A DNA stretch of 64,000 nucleotides from an uncultured Desulfobacter sp. (GTDB taxonomy: Bacteria > Desulfobacterota > Desulfobacteria > Desulfobacterales > Desulfobacteraceae), in the NCBI RefSeq assembly GCF_963677125.1, contig NZ_OY781882.1:5354501-5418500 (forward strand), in the 5' to 3' direction. Positions 26,776 through 35,712 of the stretch are shown piece by piece (position 1 is the first letter of the stretch; every line of letters starts with the position of its first letter). The position numbers and the translations under genes are program-made. The notes under the pieces are model-generated. The model saw only the letters and a program-made list of their open reading frames with translations, was not told where the DNA came from and ran no database searches.

Positions 26776-28551
26776 ATGTTGAAAAAATCATTTAAAACGC
26801 TTGCTGTAACTGCGGCAGCTGCAGCAACGATCGGTCTTTCCGGACCCAGTGCCGCTTCAGCAGGTAAGTATCAGTACCTGCCTGGTGATTTCCACCAGCA
26901 CACCTACTACACGGATGGAAAGCATATCTTTGCCGAACAGCAGGCAGAGTGCGACTATTACCTGCAGTGGTGGGCCAACTCTGAACATGGCGGACGGCGG
27001 AGTCAGGATGGCGAGAACAACAAATGGGATGATGAAAACTTTCATCCCGGCCTGGAAATACTAGGCGACTACGCCCAGGACGGCAGTGGTCATCAGTACA
27101 TGTACCGGTGGCAGTCCCTCCGGGACTTTGTCTATCCCGACATTGAAAAAACCCGCGCCCTCTACCCGGACAAGGCAGTGATTAGCGGACTTGAGTGGAA
27201 CGTGCCTGGTCACGAGCATTGCTCTACTGCCATCCATCAATATGACGGTACTGCCACTGCCCTCAGTGAGTTTGAGTTCCGTTTTGACAAAGCTGATCCG
27301 GATACCAGCAGAGCGGATGAAGCCAGTCTTCTCGACGGCAAAATGGACATGAACAAAGACAGCAGCAGCCAGGAAGATGCTCTTGTTGGCGTTAAATGGA
27401 TGCAGTCTCTGTACGAATCCGGCTTGGGCGATGCCTGGGTCGTTCCGGCTCATATTGAGCGTGCCCGTGCATTTATTATTGAAGACTTTCGTGCCTGGAA
27501 AGAAGCCGGTCCCGATGTGGTCCAGGGTTTTGAAGGCGCACCTGGTCACCAGGCGTCCGGTACCCGGGGGTTCGGCACCAGCGCCGTTGGCGGCGGTACT
27601 TACGGCGGCAGCGGATGGTACTGCGCCAAGGTTGGCGGTCTTTGGGATGCGCTGTCTGCCGAAGGCATCAAATGGTTCAACTATGCTTCTTCCGACGATC
27701 ACAACAACTGGCGCCAGGGCGGCAGTGACTTCTGGCCCGGTGAATACCAGAAAAACTATACCTACATTGATACGGACAAGGAGGACAAAATTCAGGCCGT
27801 ATTTGACGGTATCCGTTCCGGTAACAACTGGCACGTTGAAGGTGATCTGATTGACGAACTGAACTTCACCGCCAAGAGTAACAACAATGTTGCCATGATG
27901 GGCCAGACCCTGAAGGTAAAAGCCGGCCAGAGCGTACAGATTAAGATCAAAGTGCATGATCCGCTCACCGCCAACGAGTGCCCCCTGGACATGGATAACC
28001 CTTCATTGGCCCAGATCGGCATCTCCCAGCCGCTCAGCATGCCCGAGCTTGACCATATTGACCTGATCGCCGGCACCATCACCGGCAATGTTGTGACCTC
28101 TGTTGCGGATAATGACGAGACGGGTGCAGCACTTGAAGATACCGATTATGACAACGATGCCGCAGTTATCCGTACCTTTGAACGTCGTGAAGATTGCAAA
28201 GATGGTTACATGACCTATGTAATCAACATCAAGCCGACAGAATCCATGTTCATTCGTCTGCGCGGCACCAACCTGCCGGCCAATGTGCCTTATGAAACTG
28301 ATGATGCGGGCAATCCCCTGGCTGACTCCACGGATGATGGTGCCGGTAAAAATATCTATGATGTACTGGATAACACCTCGCTTGCTTCAAGCATGTTCGA
28401 CTGGGTAAAAAATGTCGACACCACCGACAAACTTGAAGAAGTTGCCGAAGCCTTTGCTGACCTGTGGTTCTACTCCAACCCGATCTATATCGAGGTTGAA
28501 GCCGACAATCATCCCCACAAACATCACAATCAGCACAACCATCAGAAATAA
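26776..28551 (+). CDS. Secreted PHP-domain metallohydrolase-like protein
   Basis: This 591-residue exported protein starts at ATG 26776 (GAAGAGGGG upstream) with a clear signal peptide ending near AASA. The mature part opens with the PHP-type metal motif GDFHQHTYYTDGKH. Later possible ligands are EWNVPGHEH, the SSDDHNNW segment and other histidines, so a metal-dependent phosphoesterase fold is likely. A C-terminal sandwich-like region follows, and the tail is very histidine-rich (HPHKHHNQHNH), suggesting metal binding. The substrate is unknown. The start at 26680 would put the signal peptide internally, so I rejected it. A strong terminator follows. Confidence 0.75.
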   Translation: MLKKSFKTLAVTAAAAATIGLSGPSAASAGKYQYLPGDFHQHTYYTDGKHIFAEQQAECDYYLQWWANSEHGGRRSQDGENNKWDDENFHPGLEILGDYAQDGSGHQYMYRWQSLRDFVYPDIEKTRALYPDKAVISGLEWNVPGHEHCSTAIHQYDGTATALSEFEFRFDKADPDTSRADEASLLDGKMDMNKDSSSQEDALVGVKWMQSLYESGLGDAWVVPAHIERARAFIIEDFRAWKEAGPDVVQGFEGAPGHQASGTRGFGTSAVGGGTYGGSGWYCAKVGGLWDALSAEGIKWFNYASSDDHNNWRQGGSDFWPGEYQKNYTYIDTDKEDKIQAVFDGIRSGNNWHVEGDLIDELNFTAKSNNNVAMMGQTLKVKAGQSVQIKIKVHDPLTANECPLDMDNPSLAQIGISQPLSMPELDHIDLIAGTITGNVVTSVADNDETGAALEDTDYDNDAAVIRTFERREDCKDGYMTYVINIKPTESMFIRLRGTNLPANVPYETDDAGNPLADSTDDGAGKNIYDVLDNTSLASSMFDWVKNVDTTDKLEEVAEAFADLWFYSNPIYIEVEADNHPHKHHNQHNHQK

Positions 28552-28586
28552 ATGTTGAAGACTTAAAAAACGATAGCGCGTTATCC

Positions 28587-28622
28587 GGCATGGAAGGCCT
28601 CGCGTCTTCCATGCCATTTTTT
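28587..28622 (+). terminator. Terminator after the PHP protein gene
   Basis: A perfect 10-bp stem GGCATGGAAG / CTTCCATGCC is followed by ATTTTTT (28616-28622). Confidence 0.9.
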
Positions 28623-28647
28623 ATTTTTAAAATAATCGGTAGCCGAT

Positions 28648-31205
28648 ATGCAAAAAACTATAATTTATTTTGTTTTCTTTCTTTCCGGAGTTGCCGGACT
28701 TGGATATGAAGTGCTGTGGACCCGGATGCTTTCCGTCAGTCTCGGCCATGAAATTGTATCCGTGCTGGCCGTGGTCAGCGCTTTTTTCAGTGGAATCTCC
28801 CTTGGGGCATGGCTGCTGGATAAACCGGTAAGCCGCAGCGCAGATCCCGCCAATTGGTATGCCGCACTTGAAATAATCATGGGCCTGTGGGCATTGATGC
28901 TTGTTTTCACGCTGCCGGCGCTGAACCCCATTGCATCCAAATTCATTGGACTTACGCCATCTGTTTTCAGGCATTGGGGTGTTTCTTTTCTTTACCCGTT
29001 TATTCTCCTTCTTCCGGCAACCGTTGCAATGGGCGGAACACTGCCGGCCATTGACAGGATTCTAGAAAAATCGGGGCATAAAGGAAACCAGGTCGCCGGA
29101 CTTTACAGTGCGAATACCTTTGGGGCTGTACTGGGGACACTGGTTGTCACTTTTTTCCTCATTCCGGCAATGGGTATGAATAAAAGCGCTGTTGGCTTGA
29201 TGCTGATCAATTTTATCTGCGCTGCCGGTATCCTGTTGATATCCCGTAAGAAGGCATCAAGCACAGAATTTTATGACGCTTCCGGAAACATTGATCCGGC
29301 CCGTCCCCGTGTCTATTTGATCCTTCTGGCCACAGGTTTTTTGGGGATTGGATTTGAGGTGATGATCGTCCGGGTATTGAGCCAGGTTCTTGAAAACACC
29401 ATTTTTTCATTTGCCGACATGCTTATGGTGTTTCTCTTCGGGACCGCCATGGGCGCGGCCATATACCAGAAGATCAAAAAGTCCTTCTGGCTTCAATTTT
29501 TGCCCTGGCGTATGTTGAACCTGCATTTTATGTGCTGCAGGCATTTTTCGGAAAAACGTTTAAAGGGGCCGTTGCCGCCGAGCTGTCCATCGCCTTTTTA
29601 TTTTTTTTGCTGCCCACCATGTCAATGGGGGCCACCTTCAGCCATCTGGCACAGTCCTTAAAAGGGCGCGAAGGGGGTGTCGGCCGGGCGCTTTGCCTCA
29701 ATACCCTGGGAGGGGCGCTGGCCCCGATTTGCTTTGGTGTTTTGCTGCTTCCGGAAATCGGGATCACATATTCTCTGCTGCTGATTCCCATGCTTTATCT
29801 TCTGTGTATCCCCCGGGCCGGACGGCCCTATATTATGGCGTCGGCCGCCATTATACTGTTGGCCATACTCATCGTTCAAAAGCCGGGAACTCACCGGTTT
29901 ATCTCTCTTTCAAAGAGTGACAAAATCGTCTACCACAAGGAAGGCGTCATGGCATCGGTCTGTGTCATCGAAGACCCAAATAAAGGCCTGCACCTGAAAG
30001 TCAACAACCGGTATCAGATGGGGGGAACCACATCTGTTTTTTCAGATCGCAGACAATCCTATCTGCCCCTGCTGCTGCACCGAAATCCCCAAAAAGCGCT
30101 GTTTCTGGGACTGGGAACAGGCACCACGTTTGCAACGGCAAGCAGCTTTCCGGACCTGGATGCAACCGGGGTTGAACTGATACCTGAAGTCATTGAGGCC
30201 GTGCCGTATTTTAAACAAGTGACCGGAGATCTTACTCAATTTAGAAATCTGCACATCGTTAATGCCGATGCCAGGCGTTATGTAAGTGCATCAGACGAAA
30301 ACTATGATATTATCATTGCCGATCTGTTCCATCCTTCCCGGGACGGGGCGGCAAGCCTTTATACCCTTGAACATTTCAGAGCCATAAAAAACCGCTTGAA
30401 TGAAAAGGGCCTGTTCTGCCAGTGGCTGCCCCTGTATCAACTGGACATGGAGACCTTTAAAAATATCACTAGGACCTTTATGGCAGCATTCCCCGAAGGC
30501 CAGGCCTTCTTGGCTCACTACAGCATTGACCAGCCGATTATCGGGTTGATCGGCGGACACGAAAAATTGAGATTTTCTGAAAACTGGTACACAAAACGGG
30601 TCAGGGGAACATCGTTCATGAAAGTGATGGCAGGATATGGTTATGACAGTATATACAGCCTGCTGGGTTCTTTTATGGCCGGCAGTGATGCCCTCAAGAC
30701 ATTCTCAAAGGATGCGTCCCTTAATACGGATGAAAATCCGATTGTACTTTTCCAGGCCCCCCGTTTTGTATACGGAACGCCTGGAGAACCTAAAGATCGG
30801 TTAATGAGGCTCTTGGCAGCCTTTTCGCCCCCTGATCCTGAAGCCATTCTGGCCGAAATCATCACCGAACATGATTACCTTGCCCGGCCTAAATTAAACG
30901 CATACTGGTCTGCCAGAGACAGGTTTCTGGAGGTGGGAACGGTGGTTGAACGAACCAGTGATCCGCTCCAGCTCTACAAGCGTGCCAGTGACCCGCTGCT
31001 TGAAGTGGTGAGAAAGAGCTCTGATTTTTCCGCAGCATATTTTCCGCTTATTTCTATTGCCTATGAAATATATCCCAAGGACAGAAATGCCTCTTTCGAC
31101 CTGCTTTCCCGATTGGAAAAGGCCAATTCAACACGTCCGGAGGCCAGGATTCTAAAATCAAAACTTTTTGACACTACAAAAAGCATTGCTCGAAAGCGAA
31201 ATTGA
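28648..31205 (+). pseudogene. Membrane-spermidine-synthase-like fusion, frameshifted
   Basis: Two overlapping frames form one protein of about 850 residues. The N-terminal half is a polytopic membrane domain (GLGYEVLWTRMLSVSLG, then a second repeat GIGFEVMIVRVLSQ) and the C-terminal half a spermidine-synthase-like Rossmann methyltransferase domain (ALFLGLGTGTTFATA, VELIPEVIE, NADARRYV). This two-part architecture is common in Desulfobacterota. The frame breaks at the A5 run 29476-29480: one more A would join IYQKIK to KVLLASIFALAYVEP and on into the second half. Whether this is a mutation, a sequencing error or a -1 slip on C-AAA-AAG cannot be told here. The product's substrate is unknown. 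Confidence 0.8.
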
Positions 31206-31225
31206 AAATTTTGGAGTTTACAATC

Positions 31226-31342
31226 ATGCAGGGCAGATATTCAGAAATAGTTTTCAAAAAGGTTCCAAAATTAATGAAAAAATACGTATTGAAGAGGAAT
31301 GCCTATGCTCGCTATGTCGGAGTGAAAACGATAATTTTATAG
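31226..31342 (+). CDS. Possible 38-residue basic peptide
   Basis: TTTTGGAG about ten bases before ATG 31226 opens a frame for a lysine/arginine-rich 38-residue peptide (MQGRYSEIVFKKVPKLMKK and onward) ending at TAG 31340-31342. It lies 21 bases after the spermidine-synthase-like gene. No family is recognised. It could be a chance frame or the remnant of a larger gene. Confidence 0.25.
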   Translation: MQGRYSEIVFKKVPKLMKKYVLKRNAYARYVGVKTIIL

Positions 31343-31343
31343 G

Positions 31344-31559
31344 TTAGTTGGTTTCTTTTCCACATCCGATACCGAATTTATCAATATGTAGTTCGCCTTC
31401 AGTAGCCCAATTTTCTCGGTCAAACTCCTCAATTATTACAGTAATCCATTCTTTCTTGACATCCAACGTTGAAACTACGGAATCTGTAATAGCCTGAACA
31501 AGATTTCTTTTTTGTTCAATGGTCCGGCCTTTTGCTATTTTAACGGAAACAATCGGCAT
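31344..31559 (-). CDS. 4-oxalocrotonate tautomerase-family protein
   Basis: This 71-residue protein of the tautomerase superfamily, in which the N-terminal proline is the catalytic base after Met removal, begins MPIVSVKIAKGRT. GGAG lies eight bases upstream. The start at 31577 would bury the proline, so 31559 is used. The rest (QKRNLVQAITDSVVSTLDV, ITVIIEEFDRENW) matches the family. Members act on enols in aromatic breakdown or other keto-enol chemistry. Its role here is unknown, and it is transcribed alone. Confidence 0.83.
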   Translation of the reverse strand: MPIVSVKIAKGRTIEQKRNLVQAITDSVVSTLDVKKEWITVIIEEFDRENWATEGELHIDKFGIGCGKETN

Positions 31560-31681
31560 GCTTTCTTCTCCAAACACTTTTCAAATCATTATGAATACAC
31601 AACTGTTTATGTTTTTTTTGTGTTGAAGTTCAAGTTTGTAATATTATCCCTTTAGAAAACACTGGAAGCCATCAAATTCGG

Positions 31682-32173
31682 CTATCCGTCGCCGGGAATG
31701 GAAGATTTCAATGTTTTGATTTCGTTCTTTAACGTCTTTATTTCCTCAATTGACGTTTTGAATTCCTCTCTCAAACTATCCATAACAACGGCATCTTCAA
31801 CCTGTAATTCAGTTGCATATGAATTCATTACATCAGATATTTCTTTTATAATTTCACTTTCTTGAGCAAATTGTTTCTTCTCATATCGAAGTTTAATGCT
31901 TTCCAATTTCATCTGTGTTTTTAAGTGAAGTTTCCACTTTTCACTGAGTTTCAAACCTTTTTCCAAACTGGCACATATCGTTGCAATAGCGGCAAAAAAG
32001 GCTGCGGTTGTGCCGTAAAATGTACCTATAAACGCTGCCCCTGCTGAAAAAACGATCATACCGATGCTGGTTAATGTGTGCGCGATAGATATACGCATTC
32101 TCCATTTTTCATGGAATTCTAAATTTTTTTGAAGAATTTCGGCAACTGGTTCATTCATTGTTTTTTCATCCAT
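31682..32173 (-). CDS. Two-helix membrane protein with coiled coil, SLATT-like
   Basis: In these 163 residues a short cytoplasmic head with WRMRISIAHT precedes two closely spaced hydrophobic helices (LTSIGMIVFSAGAAFIGTFYG and AAFFAAIATICASLEKG). A long helical, charged region follows, ending in a coiled-coil stretch (EEIKTLKNEIKTLKSSI). The layout resembles SLATT-type proteins, 2TM effectors predicted in nucleotide-signal defence systems. I see no partner gene (SMODS, SLOG or reverse transcriptase) beside it, so the assignment is tentative. GGAGGT precedes the ATG. Confidence 0.5.
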   Translation of the reverse strand: MDEKTMNEPVAEILQKNLEFHEKWRMRISIAHTLTSIGMIVFSAGAAFIGTFYGTTAAFFAAIATICASLEKGLKLSEKWKLHLKTQMKLESIKLRYEKKQFAQESEIIKEISDVMNSYATELQVEDAVVMDSLREEFKTSIEEIKTLKNEIKTLKSSIPGDG

Positions 32174-32813
32174 GAGTTACCTCCGTGTTAAAATAGAAAG
32201 GTCATTTATCGCATTTTTTGTAATGGTGATCTTGGTGCGACCCCATTTTGAAACTACTGCGAATTTCTGCAACGCTTTACATCACCGGCAGCAAAAAGTA
32301 GAGTGACGAAGGAGCGGAGTTTTTTGCTGTCCGAGTGCATATGATGGTGTGCGTCTGGTACGGCACATGTCCTTAAAAGTGAGTCAAGTCTATAGAATTC
32401 CAACGCATTTGGCAAGTCTTAGATCCAGCCTAAACGAACGTATTCAGGTCTCAATCATATCTATAGCCCACACTAACGAAAAGGGTAACTTGCCGCACGC
32501 TTTTTGCCTATTCTTTTCTTGTCTTGCGTTTTGCCAATCATTTGCTAATATTTTCATTCACTCGAAACGTCCTTTCATATTTGTTTAGTTTGTTGTGGGA
32601 AACTGACTATAATCAATATTGATATGCGTTTCGAGCCTTTGTCTCATTTTTACTATTTATTTTACGCTTGTTTTGGGTGTAATGAAATTAATTGTACTCC
32701 TCGTGTTTATTTTCCAGTTTTTGTGTCAGGTAGATTAAACATGGTTGTAGATTCGACGCACGGCGCCGGTCAGCACCGCGATTAGGCACTAAAAAAGTGA
32801 AAGGAGATTAATC
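32174..32813. other. Long non-coding stretch upstream of the DUF4157 gene
   Basis: These 640 bases hold no well-supported gene. A 79-codon frame at 32349-32588 lacks a ribosome site and has no recognisable features. Base composition is lower in GC than the neighbourhood. The end (32757-32790) is GC-rich (CGCACGGCGCCGGTCAGCACC). The stretch may be remnants of exchanged DNA. Confidence 0.4.
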
Positions 32814-34268
32814 GTGCATACATTCGCACAGATAATAAAAACTGCAAAGCAGACAACGTCTACTAAATCTAAGAAGTCCAGCAGGCAATTTTTTGGACAA
32901 AGCCAAGACGTAAACTCTACCCTACACCTACAACCCACGATTGGGAATCAAGCAGTATCTTGGCCTCTGCAAAACAAAATGGAAGAATACAATACGGTAT
33001 CAACCGGTACAACATCACCTTACTTTCGACAAGATTTTAGCCGTATTCCCATTCATCCTCTTGCAGTAGGAGCGATACAGACAAAGCTTTTGATCAACAC
33101 GCCGGGAGATAAGTACGAGCAGGAGGCTAACCGGTTGGCGGAGCACGTGATGCGCATGCCGGAGCCGCAGGTGCAGCGGAAGTGTTCAGCTCAGGGCTGC
33201 AAGGACGAGGACGATGAGAAAAAGCCGCTGCAAACCAAGCCTGCAAGTGCCGGTGAAGCAGGGGCGCAGGTTGATCATCCGCTGATTCGGAGTGTGCAGG
33301 CCTCGCCGGGGCAGCCGCTGGATGCGACCACACGAAGTTTTATGGAACCGAGGTTTGGGCAGGACTTCAGCGGGGTGCGGGTGCATACGGACAGGCTGGC
33401 GGCGGAGTCGGCGCGGGCGGTGAATGCGCGTGCGTATACAGTGGGGCGGGATGTGGTGTTTGGCGAGGGGCAGTATGCGCCGGGATATGAGGAGGGTAGA
33501 AGGCTAATAGCGCATGAGTTAGTGCATGTGGGACAACAGGCGGACGTGCTTTGTGGAAAAACACGTCTGTTTCGACAGCCGGTTCAATCCGGCAAAGAAA
33601 TTGGGACATTTGAATATGACCGCACCAACTTCTCCGACATGTTTGATGGTGAGGTTGACACCAGAAATCATAGTGTCACGCTCACGATGAGGCTTGCTAT
33701 TAATGATGCGGTAGCAGGTGATGCAGAAGAGGTGAAAAATAGACGCGTTCGGGAGTTTTTCGTTAAAGCGCGTTCTGTGATTGAACAAGCTTGGGGTGGG
33801 ACGAGCTATGCACTGAAATCGTCCTGTATGGCTGATATCTATATTGTCAAAGTGCAGGTACTGTTGGACTATGCCACACCCCACCAAACGATTACGTTGT
33901 GGAATGATCTGGGGGAACGCAGTAAATCGAACAATTGGCAGTTAAGCGATACTCAGATCAGGCGCCGGACATCCCCTGTATTGATTGACCCATCAAAACC
34001 GCTAAGCAAAGAGAATATTCAGGACGTAGAATTCTCTCAAATCACAGTCGTTCATGAGTTTGGCCACTTGATGGGCCTGCAACACCCGATCTGTAAAGGA
34101 GGGGATACTCGGTGTTACGGTATTACGTTCGAACAGAAGAATGATGTCATGGGATATGGGAGCCAAATTACAACCCGTGATTTGGCTCCATTTATTCGGA
34201 TTATGGAACGTTATGGCCGCGATCATGTCCCCCAGATTTGTAATACTTGGGTACCGGTGGTCTACTGA
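32814..34268 (+). CDS. DUF4157 protein with C-terminal metzincin-like protease domain
   Basis: From GTG 32814 (AAAGGAG upstream) the protein has 484 residues. The middle holds a DUF4157 domain (FGQDFSGVRVHTDRLAAESA, AHELVHVGQQ with HExxH near residue 235). In other bacteria this domain is found on proteins linked to extracellular contractile injection systems. A separate domain at the C-terminus carries the metzincin zinc motif HEFGHLMGLQHP (HExxHxxGxxH) followed by NDVMGYG, the Met-turn. The protein thus combines two zinc-type modules. No signal peptide is evident. It resembles a toxin or effector; no injection-system genes are visible nearby. Confidence 0.75.
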   Translation: MHTFAQIIKTAKQTTSTKSKKSSRQFFGQSQDVNSTLHLQPTIGNQAVSWPLQNKMEEYNTVSTGTTSPYFRQDFSRIPIHPLAVGAIQTKLLINTPGDKYEQEANRLAEHVMRMPEPQVQRKCSAQGCKDEDDEKKPLQTKPASAGEAGAQVDHPLIRSVQASPGQPLDATTRSFMEPRFGQDFSGVRVHTDRLAAESARAVNARAYTVGRDVVFGEGQYAPGYEEGRRLIAHELVHVGQQADVLCGKTRLFRQPVQSGKEIGTFEYDRTNFSDMFDGEVDTRNHSVTLTMRLAINDAVAGDAEEVKNRRVREFFVKARSVIEQAWGGTSYALKSSCMADIYIVKVQVLLDYATPHQTITLWNDLGERSKSNNWQLSDTQIRRRTSPVLIDPSKPLSKENIQDVEFSQITVVHEFGHLMGLQHPICKGGDTRCYGITFEQKNDVMGYGSQITTRDLAPFIRIMERYGRDHVPQICNTWVPVVY

Positions 34269-34315
34269 ATGATTATGCTACCCGCCTGTCCGGTTCCAAT
34301 GACTGGGTCGGTATC

Positions 34316-35554
34316 CTATTTTTCAAAGCGCACGTTGCCGTCCACCATCACCAAAAGGACATCCGACGCCCTTGCTGCATATACTATCCCCGAATAAGGG
34401 TCATGCATGGGGGTCATGTGAAGACCGGTTGTGTCAACCACTATGATGTCCGCAGCTTTCCCCGGGCGTATGGAGCCTGTGACATCACCCAGTCCCAAGG
34501 CTTTTGCCCCGTCAATGGTGGCCATTTTCAGGCAGGTTCGGGCATCCATGACGCAGGGATCCAGGCGCACCGCCTTATGAAGTTTGGCCGCTGTGCCCAT
34601 TTCAGAAAATATATCCTGATCGTTGTTGGACGCGCATCCGTCCGTGCCAAGGCCTACAGTCAGACCGGCGGCGCTCATGTCCGGTACCGGTGCCACCCCG
34701 GATGCCAGTTTCATATTGGATTCCGGGCAGTGGATGACGCCGCACCCCCGTTTGGCAATGATCTCAATATCCTTTTCATCCACCCACACGCAGTGGACTA
34801 AAAGGGTGGCCGGATCAAGGATGCCCAAGCTGTCGAGATAAGCGATCACGGACAGGTCGTTGTTGCCTTTGATCATACCCGGTTCGGCCCGGGTCTCTGC
34901 AGAATGGATCTGGAACAGAACCCCATGGTCCCGGGCAAGGGTTTTTCCTGCAACAAGGGTCTGTTTTGAGCAGGTGTACGGTGAGTGGCAGAAAACCGAG
35001 GGGGTCACCCGGGGGGAGAGGGGCCGGGTACGTTCGATAAATTCCTTTGCATGACCTATATTGTTGGACGGATCAGGAACGCCCGGGGCAGGGTAGTCAA
35101 TCACGCCCTGGCCGGCCACGGCCCGGATACCGGTGTCTGCCATGGCCTGTGCTGCATGGCTTTCAAGAAAATAACCGTCGCAGCATGTGGTGATACCGCC
35201 GGCCAGCATTTCCCGGCAGGAGTGGGCCGCCCATTGCGCTACGGATTCAGGGGTTACGTCCCTTGCTTCGGCAGGGAAAATATGTTCATGGAGCCAGACA
35301 TCCAGGGGCAGGTCGTCGGCCAGCCCCCGGAACATGGACATGGGCGTATGGGTATGCCCATTCACAAGGCCGGGCATAATAATTCCGCCGCAGGCATCAA
35401 TCAGGGTTGCCCCTTCATAGCTTTGGCCGGGGACAGCCGGGCCGCATTCGGTAATTTTATCACCCTTTACACGGACAATAGCATTTTTAATGACAGGCAG
35501 TCCTTGTTCCATGGTTAAAAGCGTACCGTTGTGTATGACAATTTCATTTTCCAT
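34316..35554 (-). CDS. Amidohydrolase, 5'-methylthioadenosine/S-adenosylhomocysteine deaminase-like
   Basis: This 412-residue TIM-barrel metallohydrolase of the TRZ/ATZ/MtaD group has the metal motif NGHTHTPMSMFRGLADDLPLDVWLHEHIFP near 60-90, a later HSAET, HCVWVDEKD and GTDGCASNNDQD (metal Asp). Relatives deaminate adenosine-type compounds such as S-adenosylhomocysteine, methylthioadenosine or guanine. ATG 35554 is chosen because AGGAAG lies seven bases upstream and the longer frame adds unmatched sequence. The gene is divergent from the epimerase gene; a link between the two is not evident from sequence. Confidence 0.82.
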   Translation of the reverse strand: MENEIVIHNGTLLTMEQGLPVIKNAIVRVKGDKITECGPAVPGQSYEGATLIDACGGIIMPGLVNGHTHTPMSMFRGLADDLPLDVWLHEHIFPAEARDVTPESVAQWAAHSCREMLAGGITTCCDGYFLESHAAQAMADTGIRAVAGQGVIDYPAPGVPDPSNNIGHAKEFIERTRPLSPRVTPSVFCHSPYTCSKQTLVAGKTLARDHGVLFQIHSAETRAEPGMIKGNNDLSVIAYLDSLGILDPATLLVHCVWVDEKDIEIIAKRGCGVIHCPESNMKLASGVAPVPDMSAAGLTVGLGTDGCASNNDQDIFSEMGTAAKLHKAVRLDPCVMDARTCLKMATIDGAKALGLGDVTGSIRPGKAADIIVVDTTGLHMTPMHDPYSGIVYAARASDVLLVMVDGNVRFEK

Positions 35555-35712
35555 TGTATGGCTTCCTAAAGTATTCTTAAGATAACGCTTGACATAATTT
35601 TCATAATAACAAGAATCTGGTGCCGACGCTGTCATCAAACGTGTGTTGATTGATGGACATGGCCTCTGCCGGGACCCGATGCAACCATAACAAACATATC
35701 AGGTGAAATCAT

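Noticed and set aside
27061..27957. 298-codon minus-strand frame opposite the PHP gene
   Set aside because: Shadow of a well-supported gene; no start signal and no recognisable domain.
32349..32588. 79-codon frame in the 32 kb gap
   Set aside because: No ribosome site, no family, and composition no different from the surrounding non-coding DNA.
34269..34801. Plus-strand frame at 34247-34801
   Set aside because: It overlaps the amidohydrolase gene on the other strand, has no start signal and shows no family features.
35555..35712. SAM- or SAH-type riboswitch in the gap before the epimerase gene (GGGACCCGATGCAACC)
   Set aside because: Only a short resemblance to the SAM-I core; the required paired stems and a terminator are not visible, and the gene is not a methionine-pathway gene.
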